From Limimaricola variabilis (GTDB taxonomy: Bacteria; Pseudomonadota; Alphaproteobacteria; Rhodobacterales; Rhodobacteraceae), in contig NZ_JACIBX010000005.1 of NCBI RefSeq assembly GCF_014195545.1, positions 1-64,000 on the forward strand: a stretch of 64,000 bases of DNA, given 5' to 3'. Both the position numbers and the translations under genes were made by a program. Shown piece by piece: positions 34,814 to 43,585 of the stretch (the first letter of the stretch is position 1; the number at the start of each line of letters is the position of its first letter). Under the pieces are notes generated by a model. It was not told the origin of the DNA and made no database searches. It saw only the letters and a program-made list of their open reading frames with translations.

Positions 34814-36222
34814 ATGTCGGGTCGTATCCTGATCACTGGTCGAATCGCAACGGAGGCGGCGCAGCAGGGCCGGGCTCTGGTCGACGCTGGTTTCGAGTGT
34901 GACTTCTGTCCGGGTTTCGCGGGCATTCTGGCGCGGCTGCCCGACCCGGGCGTCGATCTCGTGCTGGCCGAGCTGCCGGAGGGGGACACCGGGTCGAAGG
35001 AGATCACCGCCTTTCTCGTCCGATTGCGCGCGATGCCAGGAGGTGAGCGGCTGCCGGTGGTGGTGCAGGGGCACTGGGCGGCGGGTGCGACCCGGCTCGC
35101 CTTACTCAAGGCCGGCGCGGACGAGGTGGCCGAGGCGCCGGTCTCGTCGGCGCTGATGCAGGCGCGGATTCGCAACCTGATGCGGGCCCGCGACACGCTC
35201 GAAGAGCTGGCGCGGCGCGAGGCGACGCATCGGATGCTGGGCTTCTCGGAGGCGGCGCCCGGCTTCGCGTCCCGGCCGCGTACGACCCTGATCGCGCCTG
35301 ACCGGGTGCAGGGAACACTCGTGGACGCGCGTGATCTGCTCTGCGCGCCGCGCCGCGCCGCGTGGGGCCGCAGGGGCCATTCGCCGCCGCCACCCGCGAG
35401 GAGGATCTGTTCGTGATCGACGGCGCCGCGCTGCGGGCGGCGGGCGCCCCCTCGCGCGAGCTGTTCCGGATCGTCGCCGAGCTGCGCAGCCGCTCCGCGA
35501 CCCGCCGCGCGGCGCAGCTCGTGCTGCTTCCCGAGCCGGGGCGCGAAGCGGCGATGCTGCTCGATCTCGGTGCAGATGACATCGTTCCGGCGGCGGTGAC
35601 GGAGGCCGAGATCGGTTTCCGGGCGCGTCGCCTGCTGCACCGCAAGACGCTCGCCGATCGGTTGCGCATGACCGAGCGACACGGATTGGAAGCCTCCTTG
35701 ACCGATGCGCTGACCGGACTGTGGAACCGCCGCTACGCTCTACCGCATCTCGCCCGACTGATCACCGAGGCTCGGAAGCGCAACCGGCCGCTGGCTGTGA
35801 TGTTGCTCGACATCGACCTGTTCAAGGCAGTCAACGACCGGCATGGCCACGCCGCCGGAGATGCGGTGCTGGCACAGGTCGCGGCACGGCTGCGGGACGG
35901 GCTGCGCCCCGCCGACCTGATTGCGCGGATCGGCGGGGAGGAGTTTCTGGTAGCGATGCCCGACGCCACGCTCGATCAGGCCCGCCGCGCGGCCGAGCGG
36001 CTGCGCCGCCGTATCCGCGAACGACCGTTCGACATTGGCGGGTCGGGCCAAGCCTCCCTGCAGGTCGTGACCGTCTCGGTCGGGGTGGCGCTGGGGCCGG
36101 GGCCAGCCGGGGCTGCGCCGGACATGGCAGCCGAAGCGCTGATGCGGCGCGCCGACACGGCGCTCTACGCGGCCAAGCGGACCGGCCGCAACCGCGTCAA
36201 GGTCAGCCTCAGCGCCGCCTAG
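34814..36222 (+). pseudogene. pleD: PleD-like diguanylate cyclase, frameshifted
   Basis: Two overlapping frames together encode a REC-REC-GGDEF protein of about 467 residues. Frame one (34814-35416) gives receiver 1 and the start of receiver 2; frame two (from GTG 35362 to 36222) gives the rest of receiver 2 and an intact cyclase domain with RPAD (I-site), LIARI, then GGEEF, and DIDLFKAVNDRHGHAAGD. The frame breaks at three tandem GCGCC units (35345-35359); removing one unit restores a continuous frame. Receiver 1 lacks the acidic pair and the phosphoacceptor Asp (ILITGRIATE; LVLAELPEGD). It could be a decaying gene, a phase-variable one, a sequencing error, or a locus where the cyclase part is translated alone. 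Confidence 0.75.
35345..35359 (+). repeat. 3 x GCGCC tandem repeat at the pleD frameshift
   Basis: Three perfect copies of the pentamer GCGCC, followed by GCG. Five-base units change the reading frame when gained or lost; two copies would join the two pleD frames, as would five. Confidence 0.8.
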
Positions 36223-37160
36223 CCGAGACAGTCCTCATAGGCCGCCGCCAGCCCTTCCATCAGTGCCGGATAGAGGTCGGGGCCCGGCTCCAGCCTCAGC
36301 GCATCGGGGTCGGTCGCCGCGGTAGCAGCGTCGCTGTTCTCGCGCAGCAGGGCGACCAGATCGGGCGCCGTCTCCGGATCGGTCAGCACACATGTGATGC
36401 CGCCTGCCTCTACCATGTCGCGCAGCGCCGCGATCCGCGCGGGCCCCGGGGCCGAAGCGTCGGAAAGCGCCAGCGCGCCGGCAGCAGGCAGGCCGAAGCG
36501 CGCCTCGAAATACTGGTAGGCGTCATGCGCAACGAGGTAGGGGCGATCCGCGAACGGCGCCAGCCGCTCCGCGATCCGGGCCGTCATCTCGGCATCCGCC
36601 GCGATCGCCGCCTTGGCGTTGTCGCGGTAGAGTTCGGCGTTCTCCGGGTCCGCGGCGGCGAGGGTTTCGGCGATGGCTTCGCTCCAGGCGGCCGCCACCT
36701 CGGGGTCGAGCCAGGCATGCGGGTCGGTTGCGCCAAAGGCATCGTGCGATCCATGCTCTGCCTTTTCCTCGGCCTCACCACGATCGTCATGCCCTTCGGT
36801 CTCGAAGGCAGGATCCTCGCGCAGCGGCAGTCGCGTCCAGCCATCGGTTTCAAGCAGTGCCAAGCGCTGCGCTTCGGGTGCGAGCGCGGTCAGGCTGTCT
36901 TCGAGCCATGGCAGGAAATCCGGCCCGGTCCAGATGATCAACTCCGCCTCCGACAGCCGCTGCGCATCCGAGGGGCGCAGGCTCGCGTCGTGTGGCGAGC
37001 CACCGGGTGCCAGCAGCAGGTTGGGCGTGCCGACCCCTTGCATGACCCGGGCCACGAGGCTGTGCACCGGCGCGGTATCAGTCACGACACGGGGCGCCTC
37101 GGCCAGAACCGGGCCGGCCAGAAGGATTACCGCGACGGCGGTGGGGACGGTGCAGCGCAT
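36219..37160 (-). CDS. znuA: zinc ABC transporter substrate-binding protein
   Basis: 313 residues with a signal peptide (MRCTVPTAVAVILLAGPVLA). Cluster A-I zinc receptor: VVTDTAPVHSLVARVMQG near residue 25 with the first His, a charged loop with histidines (GHDDRGEAEEKAEHGSHD, about 133-150), then TDPHAWLDPEVA with the next ligand and YLVAHDAYQYFEARFG near 205. It binds zinc in the periplasm for ZnuBC. Divergent from zur with the Zur-box-like site between, so repressed by zinc-loaded Zur. Its stop overlaps the end of pleD by 4 bases. Confidence 0.94.
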   Translation of the reverse strand: MRCTVPTAVAVILLAGPVLAEAPRVVTDTAPVHSLVARVMQGVGTPNLLLAPGGSPHDASLRPSDAQRLSEAELIIWTGPDFLPWLEDSLTALAPEAQRLALLETDGWTRLPLREDPAFETEGHDDRGEAEEKAEHGSHDAFGATDPHAWLDPEVAAAWSEAIAETLAAADPENAELYRDNAKAAIAADAEMTARIAERLAPFADRPYLVAHDAYQYFEARFGLPAAGALALSDASAPGPARIAALRDMVEAGGITCVLTDPETAPDLVALLRENSDAATAATDPDALRLEPGPDLYPALMEGLAAAYEDCLG

Positions 37161-37201
37161 GAAAGCCTCTTGAGCCTGCGGGAATCGGGAGCTACGAGCT
37201 A

Positions 37202-37216
37202 TGTTATAACGTAACA
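37202..37216. promoter_or_regulatory. Zur-box-like operator between znuA and zur
   Basis: TGTTATAACGTAACA: TGTTA and TAACA in inverted repeat with a 5-base spacer, inside an AT-rich patch (ATGTTATAACGTAACAAAT) of an otherwise GC-rich spacer. It resembles Zur boxes of the GTTATAACNTAAC type. It would cover promoters of both divergent units. Confidence 0.75.
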
Positions 37217-37252
37217 AATGGTCAAGAAGCGGCCGGCAAGAAGGAGCAGCGC

Positions 37253-37723
37253 ATGAACGGAGCCGGATTCGCCTGCGGCGATCATGCCGCCTGCATCCGA
37301 GGCGCACTCGATGTCGCCGAGGCGCGCTGCGCGGCCGATGGCGCGCGGCTCACGCCGCTACGCCGCCGCGTCCTGGAGATCCTGCTCGAAGGGCACGCGG
37401 CGATGGGTGCCTATGACGTGCTGGCCCGGCTCGATGCCGAGGGCCTCGGTTCGAAGCCGCCAGTGGCGTACCGCGCGCTGGGGTTCTTGGTCGATCACGG
37501 CCTGGCGCACCGGATCGAGAGGCTTTCGGCATATGTCGCATGCGCCCGGCCGGGTGCCGACCATGCGCCGGCGTTCCTGATCTGCCGGGGCTGCGGCGCG
37601 GTGGCCGAGATGCAGGGGGCGGACGGGCTCGATCGCCCGGCCGCCGAGGCGGGCTTTGCCATCGAGCGGGTGGTGGTCGAGGCCGAGGGTCTGTGCCCTG
37701 CCTGTCAGGAGCATTCGGCATGA
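37253..37723 (+). CDS. zur: zinc uptake regulator, Fur family
   Basis: 156 residues. A winged-helix DNA-binding half (LTPLRRRVLEILLEGHAAMG near 35, then PVAYRALGFLVDHGLAHRIE near 72) and a dimerisation half with the structural zinc cysteines CRGCG near 110 and CPAC near 150. Regulatory His residues include HAPAFLICRGCG. Assigned Zur rather than Fur because it heads the znuCB operon and faces znuA across a Zur-box-like site. Starts after AAGGAG. Its stop overlaps the znuC start (ATGA). Confidence 0.93.
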   Translation: MNGAGFACGDHAACIRGALDVAEARCAADGARLTPLRRRVLEILLEGHAAMGAYDVLARLDAEGLGSKPPVAYRALGFLVDHGLAHRIERLSAYVACARPGADHAPAFLICRGCGAVAEMQGADGLDRPAAEAGFAIERVVVEAEGLCPACQEHSA

Positions 37724-38481
37724 ACGCGCTGCTCTCTGCGACCGGGCTCGAATTCGGTCCGCGCGCCGCACCGGTCTTGCGCGACGTTTCGATCTCGGTC
37801 GCGCCGGGGGAGATCGTGACGTTGGTCGGGCCGAACGGCTCGGGCAAGAGCACGCTGCTGCGCCTGCTGATCGGGGCACTCGCGCCGCGCCGGGGCAAGG
37901 TGCATCGCGCGCGGGGGCTACGCATCGGCTACGTGCCGCAAAGCCTCGTGCTCGACGCCTCGCTGCCGATCACCGTGCGGCGCTTTCTGGACCTGCCGCA
38001 TCGAGTCTCGGACGCCGACGCAGCCGCAGCGTTGGAGCAATCCGGCGCGACCGGCCTCGAGGGGCGGCAGATGGCGGCGCTCTCAGGTGGGCAGTTCCAG
38101 CGCGTGCTGCTGGCGCGCGCCGTGTTGAACCGACCCCAGATCCTTATCCTCGACGAGCCGACCCAAGGCCTTGACCAGCCCGGCCAGGCGGCCTTCTATC
38201 GCCGGATCGCGACGCTCAGGCGCGATCTGGGCTGTGCGGTGCTGATGGTGAGCCATGAGTTGCACGTGGTGATGTCGGCCACTGACCGGGTGATCTGCCT
38301 GAACGGCCATGTCTGCTGCGAAGGCACGCCCGAGGTGGTCACCGCCGCCCCGGCCTGGCGCGAGCTGTTCGGCACCGGCACCGGTGGCCAGCTGGCGCTC
38401 TACCGGCACGAGCACGACCATGCGCACGAGGCTGGCGGCGCCGCGCATCACCATCACCACCATTCCCACGCCGAAGGCTGA
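37720..38481 (+). CDS. znuC: zinc ABC transporter ATPase with His-rich tail
   Basis: 253 residues. Walker A GPNGSGKST near residue 36, signature LSGGQFQRVLLARAVL near 123 and Walker B ILILDEPTQGLD. Energises ZnuB. After the cassette, the last about 24 residues are histidine-rich (HEHDHAHEAGG, then six consecutive His and SHAEG), a cytoplasmic metal-binding tail. It may buffer zinc or sense it (inference). Translationally coupled to zur. Confidence 0.94.
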   Translation: MNALLSATGLEFGPRAAPVLRDVSISVAPGEIVTLVGPNGSGKSTLLRLLIGALAPRRGKVHRARGLRIGYVPQSLVLDASLPITVRRFLDLPHRVSDADAAAALEQSGATGLEGRQMAALSGGQFQRVLLARAVLNRPQILILDEPTQGLDQPGQAAFYRRIATLRRDLGCAVLMVSHELHVVMSATDRVICLNGHVCCEGTPEVVTAAPAWRELFGTGTGGQLALYRHEHDHAHEAGGAAHHHHHHSHAEG

Positions 38482-38482
38482 C

Positions 38483-39280
38483 ATGCTCGATGATTTCCTG
38501 ATCCGTGCGGGGCTCGCCGCGCTTGGCACCGCCATGGCCGCCGGGCCCTTGGGCTGCTTCGTGGTGTGGCGGCGCATGGCCTATTTCGGCGACGCGACGA
38601 GCCATGCGGCGATTCTCGGTGTGGCGCTTGCGCTGGGGCAGGGGATTGCGGTGTTCCCGGGCGTGCTCGGTACGGCGCTGGCGATGGCGCTGGCGGTGCA
38701 TGCGCTGTCCGGGCGTGGCCTCGCCCATGACACGGTGCTCGGGGTGCTGTCGCACGGGGCGCTGGCCACGGGCATCGTCGCAGTGGCGCTGACCGGCGGC
38801 GTTCGGGTGAATCTCGAGCTATACCTGTTCGGGGATGTGCTGACCGTGACACGGAGCGATCTCGCCTGGATCTGGGGCGGCGCGGCGCTCGTGGCGGGGG
38901 TGCTGGCCTGGCGCTGGCGGCGGCTGCTCACCGCGACGCTGTCGCCCGACCTCGCCCATGCCTCGGGAATCGCGCCGCGTCGTGAGGCGCTGGTGCTGAC
39001 CTTGCTGCTCGCTGCCGTGGTCGCGGTGGCGATCAAGGTGGTCGGCGCGCTGCTGATCACCGCGCTTCTGGTGATTCCCGCGGCCGCGGCGCGCGGCGCC
39101 GCCCGTACGCCGGAGGCGATGGCAGTGCTTGCGGGGGGCGCAGCGGCCCTTTCGGCGCTGGGCGGGCTATGGGTGGCGCAGTGGCTCGACACGCCGGTCG
39201 GCCCCTCCATTGTCTGCGTCGCCGTGACGCTGTTCGCAGGCAGCTTGCCGCTCAGGCTTCTTGCGGGGACGCGCGGATGA
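38483..39280 (+). CDS. znuB: zinc ABC transporter permease
   Basis: 265 residues of the ABC-3 metal permease family with about eight membrane helices. Family features: GPLGCFVVWRRMAYFGDATSH near residue 20, FLFGDVL-type loop (LYLFGDVLTVTRSDL) near 115, and the coupling/selectivity region KVVGALLITALLVIPAAAAR near 180. The start ATG 38483 lies one base after the znuC stop. Forms the zinc channel with ZnuA and ZnuC. Confidence 0.94.
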   Translation: MLDDFLIRAGLAALGTAMAAGPLGCFVVWRRMAYFGDATSHAAILGVALALGQGIAVFPGVLGTALAMALAVHALSGRGLAHDTVLGVLSHGALATGIVAVALTGGVRVNLELYLFGDVLTVTRSDLAWIWGGAALVAGVLAWRWRRLLTATLSPDLAHASGIAPRREALVLTLLLAAVVAVAIKVVGALLITALLVIPAAAARGAARTPEAMAVLAGGAAALSALGGLWVAQWLDTPVGPSIVCVAVTLFAGSLPLRLLAGTRG

Positions 39281-39331
39281 TCGCGCAAACCCTATCCTGA
39301 ATTTCCTCTCGCCTTGCTCTTGCCACGTTTC

Positions 39332-39349
39332 TTTTGCGAACTAGCAAAA
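39332..39349. promoter_or_regulatory. TTTTGC-N6-GCAAAA inverted repeat before the CAP-domain gene
   Basis: TTTTGC (39332-39337), GAACTA, GCAAAA (39344-39349): a perfect 6-bp inverted repeat with a 6-base spacer, 21 bases before the CAP-domain gene start. It is AT-rich against a GC-rich background, so it could be an operator overlapping the promoter. Regulator unknown. Confidence 0.45.
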
Positions 39350-39369
39350 AACGCGCTTGAGGAGAGCAG

Positions 39370-39882
39370 ATGAAAAAGACCCTGAAGGCCGCGGCCCTTG
39401 CCGCGCTGCCCGTGCTCGGGCTTGTGCCCGCGATCCCCGTCTTCGACGCCGCCCCTGCCGCCGCTTCGACCGCTGGCTGCGCATTGCCGGCCGATGCCAA
39501 CAGCAAGGCGACCAGCGTCGCCTCGGGACTCAACGCGTTCCGCGCCTCGCGGGGCCTCGGCCGGGTATCGCACGACCCCGCTCTGTCCCGCGCCGCTCAG
39601 GTTCAGGCCTGCGATCTGGCCCGCACCGGCCAGTTCGGCCATCGCGGCAGCGACGGCTCGAATCATCGGGTCCGGGTGGAGCGTACCGGCTATTGCGCCG
39701 GCGTCAGTGGCGAGAATCTTGCCTGGGGCTACCCCCGTCCTAACCAGATCATCACTGGCTGGCAGGGCTCGCCCGGCCATCGCAAGGTGATGGAGCTCGA
39801 CCGGGCGCAGGAATTCGGCGTGGGCATCGCACAGGGTGCCAAGGGGCCGGTCTGGGTGCTGGTGATGGCCCAGCCCTGCTGA
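39370..39882 (+). CDS. secreted CAP (SCP/PR-1-like) domain protein
   Basis: 170 residues. Signal peptide about 1-33 (hydrophobic AALPVLGLVPAIPVF, ending APAAAS). CAP domain: LNAFRASRGLGRVSHDPALS, then the His of GQFGHRGSDGSNHRVRVERT and the Glu of GVSGENLAWGY, and the final GSPGHRKVMELDRAQEFGVG with the second His. The conserved His/Glu pocket is intact. Bacterial CAP proteins are secreted and of mostly unknown role. Starts after GAGGAGAGC. Confidence 0.9.
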   Translation: MKKTLKAAALAALPVLGLVPAIPVFDAAPAAASTAGCALPADANSKATSVASGLNAFRASRGLGRVSHDPALSRAAQVQACDLARTGQFGHRGSDGSNHRVRVERTGYCAGVSGENLAWGYPRPNQIITGWQGSPGHRKVMELDRAQEFGVGIAQGAKGPVWVLVMAQPC

Positions 39883-39888
39883 GACGGT

Positions 39889-40332
39889 TCAGCCGGTGAC
39901 CTCCAGCGGGATGGTCACCGGCCCGTCATTGACCAGCGCCACCTTCATGTCGGCGCCGAAGCGGCCGGTCTCCACCGGTACGTCCAGCGCACGCAGCTCC
40001 TCGGCCAAGGCCAGGTAGAGGCGTTCGCCGATCTCGGGCGCCGCCGCGGTCGAGAAACCGGGGCGGTTGCCGGTGCGGGTGTCGGCGGCCAATGTGAACT
40101 GGCTCACCACCAAGGTGCTGCCACCGATATCGAGCAACGAGCGGTTCATCCGCCCCGCCTCGTCGCGAAAGATCCTGAGCTTGGCGATCTTGGCCGCCAT
40201 CTTCGCGGGCAGGGTGTCGGTATCGCCCTGCATCGCGCAGGCCAGGACCAGAAGCCCCGGCCCACAGCGACCCACCACCTCGCCATCGACGCTGACACTG
40301 GCCTCGCTGACGCGCTGGACCAGTGCCCTCAA
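39889..40332 (-). CDS. dtd: D-aminoacyl-tRNA deacylase
   Basis: 147 residues, full family length. Removes D-amino acids wrongly attached to tRNA. Both signatures are present: SQFTLAADT near residue 77 and NDGPVT near 137. Its start overlaps the stop of the upstream sugar kinase gene (ATGA), so the two are coupled. Convergent with the CAP-domain gene, 6 bases apart. Confidence 0.96.
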   Translation of the reverse strand: MRALVQRVSEASVSVDGEVVGRCGPGLLVLACAMQGDTDTLPAKMAAKIAKLRIFRDEAGRMNRSLLDIGGSTLVVSQFTLAADTRTGNRPGFSTAAAPEIGERLYLALAEELRALDVPVETGRFGADMKVALVNDGPVTIPLEVTG

Positions 40333-41243
40333 AGCTCGTGGTCCCAGGGCGGGTTGGCGCCTGCGCGGCTCACGGTGATCGCGGCGGCCTTGGCGCCGAG
40401 GCTGAGCGCGTTGCGGATCTCGTCTTCGTCGAGCGTGGCGATGTCCGCCTTGTTGAGCAGCCCCGCGCGATCGAGGCTGACCAGCACCCCGGCGTTGAAG
40501 GTATCGCCCGCGCCGACCGTGTCGGCCACTTCGACCCGCTGGGAGGCCACGCTGACCGTATGCTCGGCGGTGTAGCCGGTGGCGCCCTTCGAACCTTCGG
40601 TGATGCAGACCAGCTTGGGTCCCTTGGCGAGCATCTTGCGCGCGAGATCGGCGGTCTCGCCCGTGCCCTCGATCCAGTGCAGGTCCTCGTCCGAAACCTT
40701 CACGATGTCGGCGCGCGCGATCATCCGCTCCAGCCGGGCACGATAGGCCGCTTCGTCGCGGATGAAGGAGGGGCGGATGTTCGGGTCGATCATGGTGACG
40801 CGGGTCGGTGCTTCGCGCGCCTGCAGAGCCTCGTAGGCGGCGCCGCAGGGCTCGACCACGAGGGAGATGCCACCGAAGAACAGCGCCTCGGCGCCCGGCT
40901 CGGGCAGGTCGTCCTCGGACAGCATCCGTCCGGCGGTGTTCTCATCGTAGAAGTTGTAGGTGGCATGACCGTCGGTCAGCTTGACGAAGGCCAGCGTCGT
41001 CGGCCGGTCCGAGATATGCGCCGGGAAGGTGTCGACCCGCGAGGCTTCGAGCGTCTGGCGCAGGATGTCGCCGAACATGTCCGAGGAGATGCCCGAGAAG
41101 AACCCGGTGGGCGCGCCGAGACGGCCCATGGCGATGGCGGTGTTGAACACCGCGCCGCCGGCATAGGGCGCGAAGGCGGTTTCGCCCGCTTCGGTGCGAC
41201 GGGGCAGCATGTCGATCAGGGCTTCGCCGCAGGCGAGGATCAT
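40329..41243 (-). CDS. PfkB-family sugar kinase (fructokinase-like)
   Basis: 304 residues. Ribokinase fold: [16 protein letters not shown], the glycine pair [16 protein letters not shown] near residue 30, and the C-terminal ATP/anion-hole motif [14 protein letters not shown] near 247 with the catalytic Asp. The N-terminus resembles bacterial fructokinases, so fructose to fructose-6-phosphate is the likeliest reaction, but other ketoses are possible. Start 41243 is set by MILACGEA; upstream open frame is shadow. Confidence 0.88.
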   Translation of the reverse strand: MILACGEALIDMLPRRTEAGETAFAPYAGGAVFNTAIAMGRLGAPTGFFSGISSDMFGDILRQTLEASRVDTFPAHISDRPTTLAFVKLTDGHATYNFYDENTAGRMLSEDDLPEPGAEALFFGGISLVVEPCGAAYEALQAREAPTRVTMIDPNIRPSFIRDEAAYRARLERMIARADIVKVSDEDLHWIEGTGETADLARKMLAKGPKLVCITEGSKGATGYTAEHTVSVASQRVEVADTVGAGDTFNAGVLVSLDRAGLLNKADIATLDEDEIRNALSLGAKAAAITVSRAGANPPWDHEL

Positions 41244-41320
41244 CGGGTTTCCTTCCGGGTCTTGGAGGCGTCTGGATCGGCGCGGACAATGCCGCCTGAC
41301 GCCGGGTCGTGCAAGCGTGG

Positions 41321-42445
41321 TTACTGGTTGAGATAGCCGAAATAGCCAAGGATCGCCGCCACGATCAGCGCCAGGAGGACCGCGATCGCGATCTTCCACT
41401 TGGAGTAGGGCCGCGCGCCCTGCACCTTGCCCGAGCGGGCATTGACCACGAAGGCATAGCTCTGGCCACGGTAGCGGTAGGCGGCGGTCCATACCGGCAG
41501 CAGGACATGCTTGAAGGTGACATCGCTCACCTGGGTGTTCATGTCGTCGATCCGCTGCTGGTCGCCGCCGATGTCGCGGCGCACATCCGTGCGGATCACG
41601 TCCTCCATGATCTGCCGTGCCTCGGCATAGGCCGCGTCGAGCTCGACCTGGTAACCCTCGGCCATGAAGCCCGCCACGTATTCCGGCCGGTATGGGATGA
41701 GCGCGGGCAGGTCCCACGGCCCGAGCGCGTCGGTATGGGCCTTGGGCAGCGATTTCGAGCCGAGCACGAGGATGTCGTCGAAGAAGCGCGCGACGCGCCC
41801 GCGCACCCGGCGCCAGCGGATGCGCGGCTCGCTCACCTGGGTGGGCTTGCCGTCGCGCATCACGGTGCGGGTGACGTAATAGGTGTCGCCGCGCTGGCCG
41901 CGATACTCGGTCTGGGTGGCCGCGTCGAAGGTCCAGAACGGCACGTAGATGCCGTTCATCCGCCGCCCCTTGCGCGCGTATTGCCTGAGCCCGTTCGGCG
42001 CGAACCACCGGCTGCCGAGCCACTCGGTCAGGGCCTTCTGCGCACGGGCCTCGTCGACCTCGAAGGGCAGCAGCGCGCGGGGCTTGATGTGGCGATGGGT
42101 GCCGGTGTCGGCGACCACCGCCGTGTCGCAATAGGGGCAGCGGGTGGCGTGGGTGCCAGGCGCGAACTCCACCTGCGCCCCGCAATTGGGGCAGGAGGCG
42201 ACCCGGGTCTCCTCGATCTCGGAGACCGGCACGTCGCCGCGTCGGGCGCTCTCGAAATCGATCTCGCGCGTGGCCTCGGGGTCGGGCCGCGATGCGATCG
42301 CCTCGCGATGGCCGCAATGGGTGCAGGCCAGCTCGCTAGTGCCCGGGGCGTAATGCATGTCGCTGCCGCAGACCGGGCAGGGGAAACGGTGCTCCTCGAC
42401 CACGCCGCTGGGCGCGCCGGGCGCGGGGTCGGCCAGATCCGTCAT
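41321..42445 (-). CDS. zinc-ribbon membrane protein (YdjG-like)
   Basis: 374 residues. Two zinc ribbons at the N-terminus: CPVCGSDM...CTHCGHRE (about 23-46) and CPNCGAQV...CPYCDT (about 84-107). A soluble middle part follows with FEVDEARAQKALTEWLGSRW and GIYVPFWTFDA, and one membrane helix at the very C-terminus (IAIAVLLALIVAAILGYFGY). This layout matches the TFIIB-type zinc-ribbon proteins found beside SPFH proteins, such as Bacillus YdjG. Last gene of a six-gene operon; only 7 bases separate it from the SPFH gene. Probable role in envelope stress (inference). Confidence 0.8.
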   Translation of the reverse strand: MTDLADPAPGAPSGVVEEHRFPCPVCGSDMHYAPGTSELACTHCGHREAIASRPDPEATREIDFESARRGDVPVSEIEETRVASCPNCGAQVEFAPGTHATRCPYCDTAVVADTGTHRHIKPRALLPFEVDEARAQKALTEWLGSRWFAPNGLRQYARKGRRMNGIYVPFWTFDAATQTEYRGQRGDTYYVTRTVMRDGKPTQVSEPRIRWRRVRGRVARFFDDILVLGSKSLPKAHTDALGPWDLPALIPYRPEYVAGFMAEGYQVELDAAYAEARQIMEDVIRTDVRRDIGGDQQRIDDMNTQVSDVTFKHVLLPVWTAAYRYRGQSYAFVVNARSGKVQGARPYSKWKIAIAVLLALIVAAILGYFGYLNQ

Positions 42446-42452
42446 GTCCGGC

Positions 42453-43565
42453 TCACGGGGCGGGCGGCGGCGGTGGCGGCATCACGGTGAAGAGCTGCGC
42501 CAGCTCGTCCACATCCTCGGCCGGTTTCCAGCCATCTTGCCCGGCGGTCCAGACGAGGGTGTCGCGGTTGAAGCCGCCCTCGGTCACCATCCGCCCGAGC
42601 CGCGCCTTGGAGAAGGGGCCGGTGACCTCGCCGTTCACCGCGAGGTGCCAGACATGCTCGGCGGGCGGCGGTGGTGGCGGCGCGGCCTGCGGCGCCTGGG
42701 TTTGCGGCTGGCCGGGCATCGGGCCCCACGGCCCTTGTCCCGCGACCATGCCCATGCCGAAGCCCATGCCCGCCCCCATCGTGCCGGAGGGGTTGGCGGC
42801 GGCGGTGGTCATCGCCTCGGCGGCGGAATACTGGCCGAAGCGGCCCAGATCGCCGACGATCCCCATCGAGGTGCGCTTGTCGAGCGCCCGCTCCACCGCG
42901 TCGGGGAGCGAGATGTTCTCGACGTAGAATTCGGGGATCTCGAGGCCGTATTGCGCCACCACGGGCGAGATGGCGTCGCGCACGACCTTGCCGAGATCGC
43001 CGGTGTTGGCCGCCATGTCGAGCACCGGGATGCCCGAGCCTGCGAGCACCCGGCTCACCTCCTGCACCACGATGTTGCGGATCTGGTAGGAAATCTCCTG
43101 GGTCGTGAACTCGCCATCGGTGCCGACGATCTCGCGCAGGAACAGGGCCGGATCCTTGACCCGCATCGCGTAGGAGCCGAAGGCGCGCAGCCGTACAGGG
43201 CCGAATTCGGGGTCGCGGCACATCACCGGGTTCTTGGTGCCCCATTTGCGGTCGGTGATCCGGGTGGTGTTGACGAAATAGACCTCGGACTTGAACGGCG
43301 AGCGGAAGCCGTGGTCCCAGTGCTGCAGCGAGGTCATGATCGGCATGTTGTTGGTCTCGAGCATGTAGAGACCGGGCTTGAACACATCCGCGAGCTGGCC
43401 CTCATGCACGAAGACCGCAGCCTGGCCTTCGCGCACCGTCAGCTTGGCGCCGTACTTGATCTCGTGGCCTTCGCGCTCGAAGCGCCAGACCATGGTGTCG
43501 CGGTCGTCCTGGGTCCAGTGGATGACGTCGATGAACTGGCCGGAGAGAAAGTCGAGAATGCCCAT
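42453..43565 (-). CDS. SPFH-domain protein with C-terminal GYF_2 domain (YdjI-like)
   Basis: 370 residues, of the 'virion core protein'/YdjI type SPFH family. N-terminus IDVIHWTQDDRDTMVWRFER, then the SPFH core (GQAAVFVHEGQLADVFKPGL near 50; RLRAFGSYAMRVKDPALFLR near 123), a Gly/Met/Pro-rich linker (about 255-305) and a GYF_2-like domain (HVWHLAVNGEVTGPFSKARL near 312). SPFH proteins assemble into membrane-linked rings. Its neighbour with zinc ribbons is the usual partner. The linker and proline tail (MPPPPPPAP) suggest protein-protein contacts. Confidence 0.88.
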   Translation of the reverse strand: MGILDFLSGQFIDVIHWTQDDRDTMVWRFEREGHEIKYGAKLTVREGQAAVFVHEGQLADVFKPGLYMLETNNMPIMTSLQHWDHGFRSPFKSEVYFVNTTRITDRKWGTKNPVMCRDPEFGPVRLRAFGSYAMRVKDPALFLREIVGTDGEFTTQEISYQIRNIVVQEVSRVLAGSGIPVLDMAANTGDLGKVVRDAISPVVAQYGLEIPEFYVENISLPDAVERALDKRTSMGIVGDLGRFGQYSAAEAMTTAAANPSGTMGAGMGFGMGMVAGQGPWGPMPGQPQTQAPQAAPPPPPPAEHVWHLAVNGEVTGPFSKARLGRMVTEGGFNRDTLVWTAGQDGWKPAEDVDELAQLFTVMPPPPPPAP

Positions 43566-43585
43566 GGTCGTCTCCCGTGTTGCGC

